Of a DNA stretch of 64,000 nt, positions 11,736-23,282 are shown piece after piece. Each line of letters starts with the position of its first letter. Position 1 is the stretch's first letter. This DNA is from Bisporella sp. PMI_857. Lineage: Eukaryota; Ascomycota; Leotiomycetes; Helotiales; Helotiaceae. The notes beneath the pieces were generated by a model. It was not told the origin of the DNA and made no database searches. It saw only the letters and a list, made by a program, of their open reading frames with translations. Location: NCBI GenBank assembly GCA_021307315.1, contig JAJSPD010000071.1, forward strand, positions 167,416 to 231,415, given 5' to 3'. The translations under genes were made by a program, and so were the position numbers.

Positions 11736-14091
11736 TCATTTACCAATCTCCATATTGAACCAGTCTAGCCAATCAAGCCCATTTCTTTCATCGATCTGAT
11801 AATTTGGGACATTGTCCCATTCATTACCCGCAGCATTGATTGCTTGTATGATCTGATCGTCCGACATCGCGGAGAACTGTACCATCTCTGGTGACATAGT
11901 TGTCACAGGTAGTATGGGCGGATTATACTGAGAGGTAGAGACATTTGAATCTGTGACGCTGGTCGAGTGTGACGGCTTCCACGAGTGAGTGACCCGCCCA
12001 TCCTGAAATGAGAGAAGAACCTTTCGTAGGTGTCTGCCATATAAAGCGCTCGTACCTGTTATAGATATGATTTAGCATGACTTTACGTGAAAGATAAAGC
12101 AATATCGAGGCTATCCAGGTTTCAAGGTTGACGTACCATTTCTGTGTGGAGGGTTTGTACCTATCATCTGCAGGCTATCGGCAGTTTCCGCGATTAAATT
12201 CCAGATGCTCGGCGCCATGCTTCTATTCGAAGCACGATTGGTTGTGCTCAGCCTCAGGGAAATCATTGCAGCAAAAGAAATCATGATGACAGTGTTGTTG
12301 GGCATACTCTTGAGCCTCCCCTCACCCTGTACGGCAGCCCGCATGACGTTTAGAGCCGATGATAAGCAAGCCGCACGGAAGAAACGTTTGACCTCTGCCG
12401 GAGCCGTGGGATGGTTAACAACACTGCTATATATGGAAAGTCTTCCATGAGCCACCAGGATCTCAACGTATGGGGGTACAGAATTGCCATTGACTCCACC
12501 TGCGATGGAAGCCCATGTCAGGTACCATTGATTGAAGAAGCCTTCGATCATTTCCTGAAGTCTTGAGACAGTAAGATTTGTCTCTCGGTGATAGTCACAA
12601 TTCGTTTTTACATCGATAATCAGATTGGACAAATCTCTTCGTAGAACAGTTGAGGCTATTAGTGATCCATCCCAACCATCTTGAATATCGGAATCGTGCC
12701 AATAATCGCAGGTCTGGATGAGGGGAGTCAGAGGTACTGTGTAGCTTCTTCCTCGAGCCAAGCAAACTCCACGATCGAGCACAAACAAGGCAAGCCATAT
12801 ACGCTCCCTTCTCCTGAGCAAGCGACGACCCATCAATGAAGAGGGGTCTACGTCTTGAAAACCATCCAAATCTAACGCCTTCCTTGCAGGAATCGTCTCA
12901 CTCTGAGGAACATCCTTTGGAACACCTCTTCCATGTGTTGGGCTTGGTACAAGGCACTTGTCCAAAGCGATATCAATTGCAATAGTCAAAGCCATAGCCA
13001 TGTATAAACATGTTTCGTCATCAGACCAGTGCTTTCCTGGGGACATCCATGGTATATTCACCATAAATCCTAGGACAATTTCTGCACTACGATTTCTGTT
13101 GATCATGATGTGCCGTGCAAGAACTTTGCAGTGAGAAGATAGCCGCTTGGACAAGGCTGCTGTCGACGGAAAAAACAGAGCAGAGGCTGCAATGATAGAT
13201 GTGAACAGGAAGGCTGAGCGCTGCCGCACGAAACTTGGCGTATGCAGTACAGGATCAAGGCCCCATCGGGTATGAGACAGGTTCTGGTAAAAGTATGAGA
13301 ACAACATTTCCGACTCTTCCCACGTGACGAGGCCGAGTTCAATTGGATCCAGACCTTCGCCAACGTCCAAACAGAGTTGAGATGGGCCAAAGAAGGCCTG
13401 AAGATCCTGATCGCGGCTCAATTCTTGGAGCGATGGTAGGATGATTGAAGAATTTAGAGCATGAGGCTGTTTGGAGAGGTCGGATGCTCTGGCGAGTAAT
13501 TGTAATGGGTTCTCCGCATCATCTACCGGACCACTTTCATCATTGGCATGGCTAGATGATGACGGTTGGCTTGCCGAAGGCGCCATTCCGTAATGGAGAG
13601 TCTGTTTTCCCAGGTGGCCTGGCTCCGGGGTCATTTCATCTTGGGCTTCTGAAAGGAGACTCTGCAAGTAGAAAGTGTTGACATCTTCGGCATCCTGCGT
13701 CTTGCCCCGAGACTTTCTGATGGCTTGTTCGATGCGATAGACTGCTTTATCCAACCCATCCCGCTTGCTGCGATATGGGTCAATATGAATAGGTGGAGAT
13801 GAAAGATATTGAAATGTGAACAGCTACCTACTTTTTGATGCCCTTCTTTCGACCAATGCGGTAATCCGGAATTACGCAATGTTCCTGGAGGCGAACACAT
13901 CTCTTGCAGATCACATCGGTAGGATCCCTCAGACACCTGGTCTTGCTTTTTCTGCAATTCAGACATGCAGCTTGTTTGAGGGTCTTGGAGGAACCTGGAG
14001 GATCGATGGCGGACGTGGGATCAATACTCTCCGGGGTTGTGGTCGACTGCGAAGGCGTAGGAAGGTGTTCTTGTTCCGAGTCGGCGGCCAT
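11736..14091 (-). CDS. Zn2Cys6 transcription factor
   Basis: Exons (transcript order) 14091-13832, 13767-12137 and 12055-11736 join in phase to give 736 aa. The zinc cluster at residues 43-72 has the spacing C-x2-C-x6-C-x8-C-x2-C-x6-C (ACLNCRKSKTRC, then ICKRC, then HC), followed by a basic linker and RIEQAIRKS, a probable dimerisation helix. The first intron interrupts the linker. The middle of the protein contains the usual fungal transcription factor homology region (FYQNLSHTRWGLDP, then RRERIWLALFVLDRG). The C-terminal exon is acidic and Gln/Asn-rich, as in activation domains. It has no obvious target-gene neighbour; the next gene downstream is the relic-containing stretch and upstream is a LINE. 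Confidence 0.9.
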
Positions 14092-14658
14092 TTCTGCATG
14101 TCACATGGTTCCACCGTTAGCCCAGGATGACCTTTTTTTTTTTTTTTAGTTCATTCGTATCCAATCACCAGATAATGGGGACATTCGTTACAGTAGAGCC
14201 ATGCTGCCAAACAGTGCACGAACGAAGGTGGTACGCATACCAGAAGAGACCGAAATGGCCGATGAGAGAGATGGAGTCGAGAGAAAAGGGAAGGGTTTGG
14301 TAGCTTTTCTCCACGTCCATCCATCCAATCCACTACCACCACTTCGGCTGTCGGTTGTGGAAAATAGTAAACCATGAGTGAGAGAGAGCGGGGTGGACTA
14401 TCGCACATCCTATTGGCCGGATTTGGGATTACTTAGCCTTACTAACCGATGACTTAACCAGACTTAGCCTGACACACTAGCCCCTGAGGAATGTACGTAT
14501 ACGGGTACCATATTGGTACGCGTACTGGCATTGTAGATCCCATCTCAGACATACTTACATACAGCTATTACCCAGGGCGAGCTTTACGAGCGCTAAGTAG
14601 AGAGAAAAGAGCAACCAAGGTATTTTAATAGGACAGAACCTTTGCCTAAGATATTTGT
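14092..14658. other. Promoter region of the Zn2Cys6 gene, flank of the LINE
   Basis: Holds a run of 17 T at about 14131-14147 just upstream of the start codon (an A-tract in the transcript's 5' leader or core promoter). The left target-site duplication of the LINE lies at 14645-14658. No gene seen. Confidence 0.5.
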
Positions 14659-14721
14659 AGTAGTAGTATTTTATTACGCCCGGCAATATGCCTAAAAGGG
14701 CCTAGATCGATTATATACAAT

Positions 14722-14965
14722 TCAAGTTCTTCTATAGTTGGCTTGGTCTCGCAAGGCCCGTACAATACATCTACATCCAAAGTAGTGCTTTTCCACATGT
14801 GGTCCATCGTCGTCTACGGGTTCTCGTGTAAAATGATTAGTAGCAAGTAGCTTGGAGGCGATTCTCAAAGTGTTCAGCGTCCTATCCTCAGCAGCTGAAG
14901 CAGAACCTGCTGCGAGCACGAGAGTGCTTTGGGGGTTAGTGAGGTAAAGGAGGGTGAAGGGGAGG
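14722..14965 (-). pseudogene. Remnant of LINE ORF2 C-terminus
   Basis: About 80 codons with no ATG at the head, beginning ANLPFTLLYLTNPQS and ending NYRRT before the stop. Its position between gag and the 3' tail is that of the end of ORF2 in this class of element. No endonuclease or reverse transcriptase motif is present. Assignment is by position rather than by motif. Confidence 0.5.
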
Positions 14966-14993
14966 TTTGCGATTCAATGGGGTCAAATCACAA

Positions 14994-16373
14994 CTATTTC
15001 TCGGGCCGGGTGCCGTGAAGCACTCGACAATTCTTGCTAAATGATTCATGCGGTCCTTTGCATAACGCACACTTTGCTATCGTTTGCGAGCATTCCTTGT
15101 GGATGTGGCCCTCCTTGGCGCACTTTGCACATACCTGCGTCTTGGTGCAAGCATATGCCTTATGACCGACTTCTTGACAGTTGTAACATTGCGTTGGGCC
15201 CGCTCGATGTTCATAGACCCTGGTGTATGCGGATTCCCCAGCAACGTGGAAGTACTGCTCTCGCAGTAGTCGTGCTGCTTCACTGCCTTTAGTGACGTAG
15301 ACTACCATTGACCCATACGCTTTCCCCTGATCTTTTCTGCTGAGCCATGCGATCTTGGCTATGTTGACTTCATTCTCCTTTCCCAGGACCTCGGCGGCCC
15401 CAGGTAAAATGTTTCCCTCTTGATCGAGAATGGCCGTTCGGTTTGCGTTGTCCACCTTCACTGGGTAGAGCTGGTCTCGTAACACCCGAGCATTAGGTGG
15501 GGCCGTTTTCCGAGCTGCTTCCTTGACCCTGTGAAGCTCAGCTTCGTCTCTACATGCTACCTTGACGCGTTCGGCATTTCTGGAATCCTTGATTACTGCC
15601 GCGCAGCGCCAATTCGCATGTCCATCTGTGGTGCGGATCTCTTCCTCGATTGCTTTTCTGATTGATCCTGGGTGCACCTTGCTCTTGTCTTCCTCTCCCA
15701 TCCTGGACGTATCGATGGTGCAGTACAGCGTATCTGTCATTGCTGATGGTATCGTGCCCATCGAGGTAAGGGTCTGGACATTGCTTGGTTGACTGCTCGG
15801 TGGCGTACGGGCAACATCTGCATACGACAGATTGAGTGCCGACGAATTTTGGATGTTGGACCACTGGGTCTGGATCAATTCAGCCACTTCTGCCTTCAGT
15901 GTTTCGATCTGCTTCGTGAACAATTCGGAGAGAGTCTCGATCTGGTTGGCGTGTGCCCGTTTCTGCTCCGCCATTGCCTCCATCTGTTCTTGCTTCTGTT
16001 CCTCTATGGCGCTCAGTAGTGAGGTAATCAACTCGGTCAGTGCCTTGCTCTGCCCATTGGCCGTTGTGCTCGTCTTTCCGATCACTGATCGATTTGTAGT
16101 TGTAGTGGCTGCTGCCAATCGTTCTGCAACCTTCGCTGCAGATGTTCGGGTTCTCGTGGGCGCTGCTTGGTCCTTGGGTTGAGGCGTGATTGCGGTTCGA
16201 GTCGGTCGTGGTGCGCCGGGGGCCGTTGCTACGTGAATTGTCTTCTCTGGTCCGCTGTCATTGCTTTCGTCTTCATCCGCAAGGAGCATGACCCTTTCTT
16301 GTTCCAATGCTTTCGTTGTTTTGGCACGTTCACGACGCGACTGACGCGTCGGCCCTGGGTCTCCTTCAACCAT
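14994..16373 (-). CDS. LINE ORF1 (gag-like) nucleic-acid-binding protein
   Basis: A single uninterrupted 459-aa frame starting with ATG 128 bases inside the element. The N-terminal 100 residues are charged and Thr/Ala-rich. Residues 110-180 are Gln/Glu-rich and predicted to form a coiled coil (IEEQKQEQMEAMAEQK). The last 64 residues contain three zinc knuckles: CYNCQEVGHKAYAC, CAKCAKEGHIHKEC and a variant CALCKGPHESFSKNC. This is the order seen in ORF1 proteins of fungal Tad/I-clade LINEs, which coat the element RNA. The intact frame despite loss of ORF2 is notable. Confidence 0.9.
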   Translation of the reverse strand: MVEGDPGPTRQSRRERAKTTKALEQERVMLLADEDESNDSGPEKTIHVATAPGAPRPTRTAITPQPKDQAAPTRTRTSAAKVAERLAAATTTTNRSVIGKTSTTANGQSKALTELITSLLSAIEEQKQEQMEAMAEQKRAHANQIETLSELFTKQIETLKAEVAELIQTQWSNIQNSSALNLSYADVARTPPSSQPSNVQTLTSMGTIPSAMTDTLYCTIDTSRMGEEDKSKVHPGSIRKAIEEEIRTTDGHANWRCAAVIKDSRNAERVKVACRDEAELHRVKEAARKTAPPNARVLRDQLYPVKVDNANRTAILDQEGNILPGAAEVLGKENEVNIAKIAWLSRKDQGKAYGSMVVYVTKGSEAARLLREQYFHVAGESAYTRVYEHRAGPTQCYNCQEVGHKAYACTKTQVCAKCAKEGHIHKECSQTIAKCALCKGPHESFSKNCRVLHGTRPEK

Positions 16374-16515
16374 ATCCGCACCACCCTAACCTTCCTCCTT
16401 GATGTAACTTCGAATGCTGAATGTCGAGCTGGTTCTATTCGCTGCATTAATATCCGTAATTGTAGCTATCGGGTAGGCTTGTGCTACGTTCTAATGATGA
16501 CCCTAAGATATTTGT

Positions 16516-16921
16516 GAGGATAGACAAGACATACAATTAGCCGATATAGTCACCTGACCTTGACTATATCCGTGATCACGGTCTGATGGGCTGAGTCAGT
16601 ATGAATCTTGGCCCCTCATGGGGTCTTTCCCCCAGCCAATCTATCTATACTAAACCTATTTACGTGGGTACTGCCTATCCTTCCCCCAAGTCATGAGTGG
16701 GGTCTCACCGGGGATAAATAAATAGCCGCGTCGGCATATCGGGAAAGGAAGCACCAAAACGTTGCCCCACTTGAAGGCTCCGCTCTCTTGCCCGAGCCGA
16801 AGCCTCCCCTGCGCCAACCCGTTCCTCGTCGTCTTTGTGACGCCATTGTTTTGGTTATTAATTGTTGGTAACAGTGTTTCCCTTTTCCTTTTTTTTTGTT
16901 TTCTCCTCAAGATACCCTAGA
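16516..16921. other. Promoter region of the CoA-transferase gene
   Basis: About 400 bases between the LINE and the start codon, with a T-rich pyrimidine tract at 16875-16906, typical of fungal core promoters, just before the ATG. No gene seen. Confidence 0.5.
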
Positions 16922-18675
16922 ATGGCTACTCGAGTACTGCCATACGCGTGTAGAGCGTCGCTGAGGCTCAATGGATTGCTTTGCGCTCGTCCATTGCGGA
17001 ATGACATGACCATAGCCAGAAGTTTTCACACCGCTTCTAGAAGATATGAGCAGCAAGCAAATACGAAAGTAAAGCGCGATTCTGCCCCTCAGATCGTCCG
17101 TGGAGACTCGAAGTTATACAAAGATGCAGATGCGGCCGTAGCGGACATCAAGAGTGGTGCGACTATTCTAAGTGCTGGGTTTGGTTTATGTGGAACTGCA
17201 GGTAAGTTCAATCGCACAATCCAATGCCTTACTGGTTGATACTCATCTGCCAATAGATACCATCATCGAGGCTATACACAAACGGGGAGCGGATTCCCTC
17301 AACTCTCTGACAGTAGTTTCCAACAATGGAGGGACGGCAAGTGGGGGAGGTCTGTCTTCCCTGATAGAGAGCGGTCAGATCAGCCGCTTGATCATGTCTT
17401 TCCTCGGAAACAATAAAGCATTGGAGAAGAAATATCTGTCCGGAGAAGTGGCAATTGAGCTCACACCTCAAGGCACAATCGCAGAGAGGATACGAGCTGC
17501 GGGAGCTGGAATTCCTGCGTTCTACACGCCCACAGCAGTCAGTACGTAATGCGTTGTATAAACCCGGAATCTAGCTAACCCTTTCAGATACGTTAGTGCA
17601 ATATGGTGAGATTCCTGTACGACTAGGACCAGTCGACGAGGAGACGAAAAAACCAACCGTTCTTGAATCGGGCAAACCTAGGGAAACCCGCATCTTCAAT
17701 GGCAAAGTATACAATATGGAGACCGCCCTTCCTGGAGATGTAGCTATTTTACGGGCTTGGAAAGTAGACGAGGCCGGAAATTGCCAGTTTCGATATACAA
17801 CCAAAGCATTTGGGCAGATTATGGCAAAGGCTGGCAAGGTCACGATCGTCGAAGCTGAGAACATTGTCAAGGTCGGGGAAATACACCCAGACAATGTTCA
17901 TTTGCAAGGAATCTATGTCAACCGTATCGTACCGGCGACGAGTGAGAAGAAGATTGAGATACGTAGTTTACGCGAAGATGGTACAGTGGAGAAGAAGGAG
18001 AAGTCCGAGGCATTACTTCGGCGGGAGAGGATAGCAAGGAGAACCGCGAAAGAATTGAAGCATGGATACTACGTCAATCTTGGAGTCGGAATTCCTACTC
18101 TCGCTCCATCATTCCTGAATCCTGAGACGCAGGTCTGGATTCAGTCAGAAAACGGGATTCTGGGAATGGGCCCATATCCTACAGAAGATACCATTGATGC
18201 GGATATCATTAATGCAGGAAAGGAAACCGTGACATTGAATCCAGGCGCCTCGACATTTGACAGTGCCGAATCATTCGCCATGATTCGTGGCGGGCACGTG
18301 GATGTCTCGGTCCTTGGTGCTCTCCAAGTCTCCGCGAATGGTGACCTAGCCAACTTCATGATTCCCGGCAAGGTGTTCAAGGGTATGGGTGGTGCAATGG
18401 ACTTGGTAGGAAACCCGGACAAAACTAAGATCGTAGTCGCAACCGAGCATGTGGCAAAAGACGGCAGTGCGAAGATTGTCGAGACTTGCGCGCTGCCATT
18501 GACCGGCGCGCGAGTAGTCAGCACAATCATCACTGATCTGTGTGTGTTCGAGGTCGATCGACAAAAGGGTGGACTGACTCTCATCGAGTTGGCACCCGGC
18601 GTTGAGGTTGAGGAGGTGAAGCAGAAGACGAAAGCCAAGTTCAAGATAGCGGACAATTTAGGGCGCATGGAATAG
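16922..18675 (+). CDS. Succinyl-CoA:3-ketoacid CoA transferase, mitochondrial
   Basis: Transfers CoA between succinyl-CoA and 3-oxoacids such as acetoacetate, in the mitochondrial matrix. Exons are 16922-17201, 17257-17541 and 17588-18675, giving 550 aa. The first 40 residues are rich in Arg, Ser and Ala without acidic residues, a mitochondrial presequence. The alpha part contains GFGLCGTAD and NNGGTASGGGLSSLIESGQ; the beta part contains the catalytic glutamate in SENGILGMGP (Glu376). Length is normal for the fused alpha-beta enzyme with its presequence (about 520-550 aa). In fungi this enzyme can also act as an acetate/propionate detoxifying CoA transferase, so ketone use is only one possible role. 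It is convergent with the next gene, the stop codons lying about 120 bases apart. Confidence 0.93.
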
Positions 18676-18792
18676 ATCATTTGTCAATAATATCATCACT
18701 GTATATACACATAGATTCTATCTACATAACTTGCATATTCCACGCATTCCATACATACATACATACATACGTACTCCAATGTCATAAATTGT

Positions 18793-19706
18793 CTATAGTT
18801 TTGACTGCAACGGTGCAAAGCTCGATCCTTGGCCATCGCCCAGTGCATCCACAATACGATCTACACTCTTCAAAACCCACGTATTGCCCTCTTCCCCACC
18901 CAACCACTCTCCTCCTTCGACCTCCTCCTCCGCCTCTGCGCTCCCATCCTCAAATGCCTTGCGCAACCCAAACACATGGCTCACGACTTGTGGCCCAACG
19001 CCTGTCTGCGCCCTCAGACACGCCACCGCGACCACACTCGTCAACACCCTCCCAACCTTGGCATGCTGAGGTAGCGATGGTGGATCCGCAAACAAAGCCC
19101 CATACTCATGATTGATAATGTGCACCGGCAGGTCAGGATGCGAGTCACCCAGCTTCGCGGCCAGCTTGTCGGTGAAAGGATGGTATACGCTATCCCACAG
19201 CCCGTTCCCGCGCTCTATAATTTCATTGATGTTCTGCTGCGTCGGGACTCGATGTGCTGTGGTGGACAGCTGCGATGTTATGCTCTCCGGGAGCGAGGAG
19301 CGGAAAGCGCCGAGGCAATTGATGGTTCGCGGGACGCCGTTGAAGCCGATGCATTTCAGACCGACTTCCCGCATGAGCTCGGCGGTTTGTATGGACTTTT
19401 TGGAGTCGGCGGAGGAGGAGGTTGCCAGGTTGTAGAGGACGGTCAGGGATTCGGGGGAGTTCATGGTCATTGTTGCGGCGGTCTGCCGTTCTTTATTAGT
19501 TGCGAGCCGGAGAAAGCTGGAGCGCAGAGTAGAAGGCTTACCGACAGTGCCAGCCAGGGCGAATGTCCAACTCCATGGCCAGAAGCTTCGCGACGCAATT
19601 GTTCGTAAACGGACTTGATGCGGGATGTGGCCGGGAGGGTATCTGGTCTGGCGAACGGAGCGTTGATGAGCGCCTTTAGCGCTGGGGATAACTTGGACTT
19701 TGACAT
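18793..19706 (-). CDS. AhpD-like (carboxymuconolactone decarboxylase fold) fungal protein
   Basis: Exons 19706-19542 and 19482-18793 join in phase 0 to give 284 aa. The start was placed at the ATG of MSKSKLSPALKALINAPF; an earlier in-frame ATG exists but adds only basic residues. The conserved centre reads AATMTMNSPESLTVLYNLA, then MREVGLKCIGFNGVPRTINCLGAF, then HPFTDKLAAKLGDSHPDLP, a pattern I associate with a widespread uncharacterised fungal family placed in the AhpD-like superfamily. The CxxC pair of true AhpD peroxidases is not visible. It has no signal peptide. The function is unknown; the family call is moderate. Confidence 0.7.
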
Positions 19707-20288
19707 CTCCTTTTCCTTTCTCTTCACTCTCGACATACAAAAAACAAACAAATGATTAACAGCGGTGGAGGAAGGAGTAGCTCAATTAACAGATGAGGTC
19801 ACGATGTCTGGCGGGCGTCGGAGTAGGCAGGAAATAACTGAATGAGCCAAGGATGCGGTGTAGTGGGGTGTCGGGAAAAAAGAATGGCCGACGCGGCACG
19901 GAGCGGGATTCCCTGAGTCCATGGCGGCGTAGACAGGGCTTGAATAGGACCTGACCAGCTTCAGGGCCCGACCGGCTTCAGGGCCAGACCAAATTGGGGG
20001 CTTAGATCAAGCTCACCAAGCTTTACACCACCAAGAAGGCAAGTCCGGGGCCACACATCTGGGGGATGCTGGGGTAAGCTTGGCACCACTCACTCAGTCC
20101 CTCTTAGTGACCACTCTTTCTTCATTCATGGACTCCCCGACTGTCCCGGTCAGTAGAGTTTGCAGGGAGCGGAGCCACAGGGGTACAAATACAAAGGTTA
20201 CCATTCCCGGCCCGACCTCTTACCTTTCACCTACTTTTCAGCATTTACCACAACTTTTTTTTTGGTGATCTAAGGCTTGGAGATAGAA
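19707..20288. other. Divergent intergenic region with short direct repeats
   Basis: Promoter region shared by the AhpD-like gene (minus) and the permease (plus). It contains a tandem pair of near-identical 15-mers, GACCAGCTTCAGGGC and GACCGGCTTCAGGGC, at about 19952-19981, and GC-rich flanks. A pyrimidine tract ending in TTTTTTTTT lies at 20256-20264, 25 bases before the permease ATG. Confidence 0.45.
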
Positions 20289-22211
20289 ATGGATAGGATC
20301 CCCCCAAAAATGGCCGCATTTTCAAGAAAATCCAGTGATCAGGAGAGGCCTGAAACTCTGGACGAAAAATTTGTCGAGAATGTGACGGGTGGTGACGACA
20401 TGACGCCTCACGAACGGACGGTGTTGACCAGAAAAGTGCTTCTCAAGTTGGACTCGAGGTGCGTATAGTCCTTGATGTGGAATAAATGACTGATATTGAA
20501 TTAACGAGCGGGCAACTAACAAGACTACAGGATCCTCCCGGTTCTTACCCTCCTCTTTCTCTGCTCCTTTCTGGATCGAACCAATGTCGGAAACGCGAAA
20601 ACGTACAAATTGGAAGCGGACTTGAAGATTACCGATCATCAGTATGACACCGGCCTTGCCGTGTATTATGCATTTTACATTGCCAGGTAAGTCCGAAACT
20701 CATCACGCGAAGCAGTTGATCCTTTTCATTAGAGCATGCTGACATCGTTATGTGGCAGCGAGATCCCCAGTAATCTCGTTCTCAAAAAAGTATCTCCAAA
20801 AATATGGCTTCCAGCTCTTACAGTAGCATGGGGAATCGTGACCATGTGTCTCGGGTTTGTGAGAAATTATGCTGGCTTCATGGCTGTTCGAGCCGTGCTG
20901 GGACTCACGGAAGGTGGTCTTCTACCTGGTATTGTAGGTGTCGTCTGGATGAAAAAAGTGAGAAATCATTCTGATAGTTTCACTAGGTGCTATACCTTTC
21001 CGGAATGTATACACGACCTGAGATGGCGTTACGAATCGGCTTGTTCTATACTGCAGCATCATTGAGTGGTGCATTTGGAGGCCTTTTGGCTAGAGGATTG
21101 ACGACCATTGGTGATGTAGGAGCACAGAAAAAGTGGTCTTGGATTTTCGTCATCGAAGGACTAATAACGATTGTCGTCGGTATTATTTCATACTTTCTGC
21201 TGCCTAACACGGTTGCTACCGCGTCATTCCTGAAACCGCGAGAGAGAGAGTTCGCTGTCACAAGACTCAATCAAGATGTACCTTCTCGTCTGGCTGAGGA
21301 TGGCAGCACAACACAACAGGAGTCCTTTCGATGGTCGGAGGTTCGGCGAGGGCTGTTCAATATATCTACCTGGCTCAGCGCCTCAGCATACTTTGGAATC
21401 CTGTCTGGCCTCTACTCATTTGGCTTGTTTGTAAGCTCGAATCTTCAGCAAGCGGCGTCGAAACACTTACTAATCATTTCTAGCTTCCGACAATTATTGT
21501 TGAGCTTGGCTACACCGCAAATGAAGCTCAGTTATGGTCTGTGATTCCATATGCTGTGGCATCTGTTGGTAAGTAGCAATGGAAACCGAATTTTGTTCTA
21601 TCCATTCGCTTTGCATTGTATCTCTAATTTACCTATGCAGGAGCATCTGCTGACCTGATGTTTTAGTTACCGTCTTCGTAGCTGTTCTTTCTGATCGCCT
21701 GAAGCTGCGAGGTGTAATCATGCTTTTTACTCTACCGGTGGCGATAATTGGCTACGCAGTAATCGCAAATATTTCCGTCCACAAGCCTAAAGTCAAATAT
21801 GGAATGACGTTTCTGATGGCCACTGGAATGTACGCCTCTGTTCCTCCCGTTCTGGTCTGGAATTCGAACAACAGCGCCGGCCATTACAAGCGAGCGACAA
21901 CCACTGCGTTACAGCTCATGATCGCTAACAGTGGAGGCTTTGTGGCTACATTCATTTATCCTTCAAGAGAGAAGCCCCAATTTCATCGAGGACATACAGT
22001 AGTGCTCGGATTACTGGTATCCGCTTGGTTCTTGTAAGTATTTCATTGTCTACATGTTCTCTTAGGTGTTCCACCTGGCTAACATTCTTACAGAGTCCTC
22101 GGGAACGTTCTATACTGCGCGAAAGTTAACCGAGACAAGAAGAACGGGAAATATGACAAATATATCGGCTATGCTGACGACCGAGACCCAGAATTCAAGA
22201 TGATTCTATGA
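20289..22211 (+). CDS. MFS anion:cation symporter, Dal5/allantoate permease type
   Basis: Seven exons (20289-20458, 20531-20686, 20759-20933, 20987-21430, 21484-21568, 21667-22033, 22094-22211) give 504 aa with all phases consistent. The family signatures are FLDRTNVGNAK at the first membrane helix and LLPGIVLYLSGMYTRPEMALR in the loop after helix 4, the latter restored exactly by splicing out 20934-20986. Twelve membrane segments with a central cytoplasmic loop fit the sequence. Members import organic anions such as allantoate, nicotinate, pantothenate or carboxylated sugars at the plasma membrane. The substrate cannot be told from the sequence. Confidence 0.9.
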
Positions 22212-23282
22212 TTGAGATGGACTCTCGGAAATCACAAATCAGAATATTTAAGGCTGCATCATCGGGCAATATTTGCAACAAGAATACTGCGGTAGAAGTT
22301 TTGATGGAGGCAAAAAGCCCCATTCGATGAGACTGCAGCCGACATTGTCTACAACTCTACATAATTTCTCGATCTGAACGAGAACTGCAGGTTACAAGCT
22401 CCTACTGGAATCGGGTACTTTCCAGGAAGAAGGCGAGTGGATAGCTTTAAATAGACATTGATATTCATCACTCTTAACTTTCAGGACCTATTCTCCGCAT
22501 CAAGCATAATATCTTTTTTTTCTATCGGGCTATTACCGTATTCTTAACTTTGACGCACCATGCACTTCTCATGTCTCATTCATCCCACTCCATCAGTACG
22601 AGCAGATTAAGGCTACACTTATAGGAAGAATCCCAGCCTTTGTACTTTTGGTCGAGGGTACAGGATATATAGAGTTTTTAAGAACAACTGGGGCAGTGGT
22701 ATCCTGTACGACGCACGGCGCAGGCGGTTTTACACAGTTAATGGAAAGTGTAACAAGGCTGATCGTAGCTTGATACTGTAACATTGGCCTGACCCTGGTG
22801 TGTAGCAAAGGTGATGATGTCATCTTTTGGCTGGATGGTCGGCATACGCTGCTGTTTATCACGCAGCGTAAAAGTATTTATATCTCCTGGCGTTGATTGT
22901 TACTGAAATATTTTGCAACGGTTTTGTTTATATTCAGGGGGATGTACGTCATCTTGTGTGATTCTTTATCGATGCAGGTCTTGGCAAAGGAAATGTAGGA
23001 TGATTGGTCGCTATTTAGGAGGCGAAACCTGATTGAATCACTCGCTTGGGCCTTCAATCCCCAATCCGACTTGGACGGAATGGAGGGGCAATTGAGGAGA
23101 GAGAGGGGCAGCTGAACCTGCGACAGCCATTGTCAAATAAAAATCATAAATTCTCATGCAACCTTGATCCGAACTTATCTTTGATCAAATCCTCCCCATA
23201 AAAGAAGAAAAAACTCGACCTTCGCGCAGGCAAGACTCTAGACATCTGCGAATATTAGCATCTGCCTACCCGTCTACTCAAC
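22212..23282. other. Intergenic, no gene seen
   Basis: About 1.1 kb. The first part is the permease 3' region. The rest is the promoter of the phospholipase D gene, with an A-rich tract (AAAAGAAGAAAAAA) about 70 bases before its start. Open frames here are short and without resemblance to known families. Confidence 0.5.

Larger units (their letters stand above)
14659..16501 (-). mobile_element. Tad-like LINE with intact gag ORF and deleted reverse transcriptase
   Basis: A 14-bp direct repeat, CCTAAGATATTTGT, stands at 14645-14658 and 16502-16515 and brackets the element. On the minus strand it begins with a short leader, carries the gag ORF, then a short ORF2 C-terminal remnant, and ends in TACTACTACTAC. 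ORF2 with endonuclease and reverse transcriptase would normally occupy 3 kb or more between the two ORFs; here only about 30 bp separate the gag stop from the first ORF2-like codons. The termini are complete at both ends, so the copy moved in this shortened form, using enzymes from an autonomous relative. A second copy of the same tail is at 10290-10386. Confidence 0.85.

Noticed and set aside
16167..16517. Plus-strand 116-aa frame opposite the LINE gag gene (also 15789-16182)
   Set aside because: Complementary-strand shadows of the gag ORF; codon composition mirrors the real gene and no family resemblance is seen.
20736..21065. Frame reading through 20934-20986 in the Dal5-type permease
   Set aside because: It destroys the conserved LPGxVLYLSGMYTR loop; the 53-nt intron with donor GTAGGT restores it. 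A 29-nt intron at 20958-20986 was also considered and rejected as too short.
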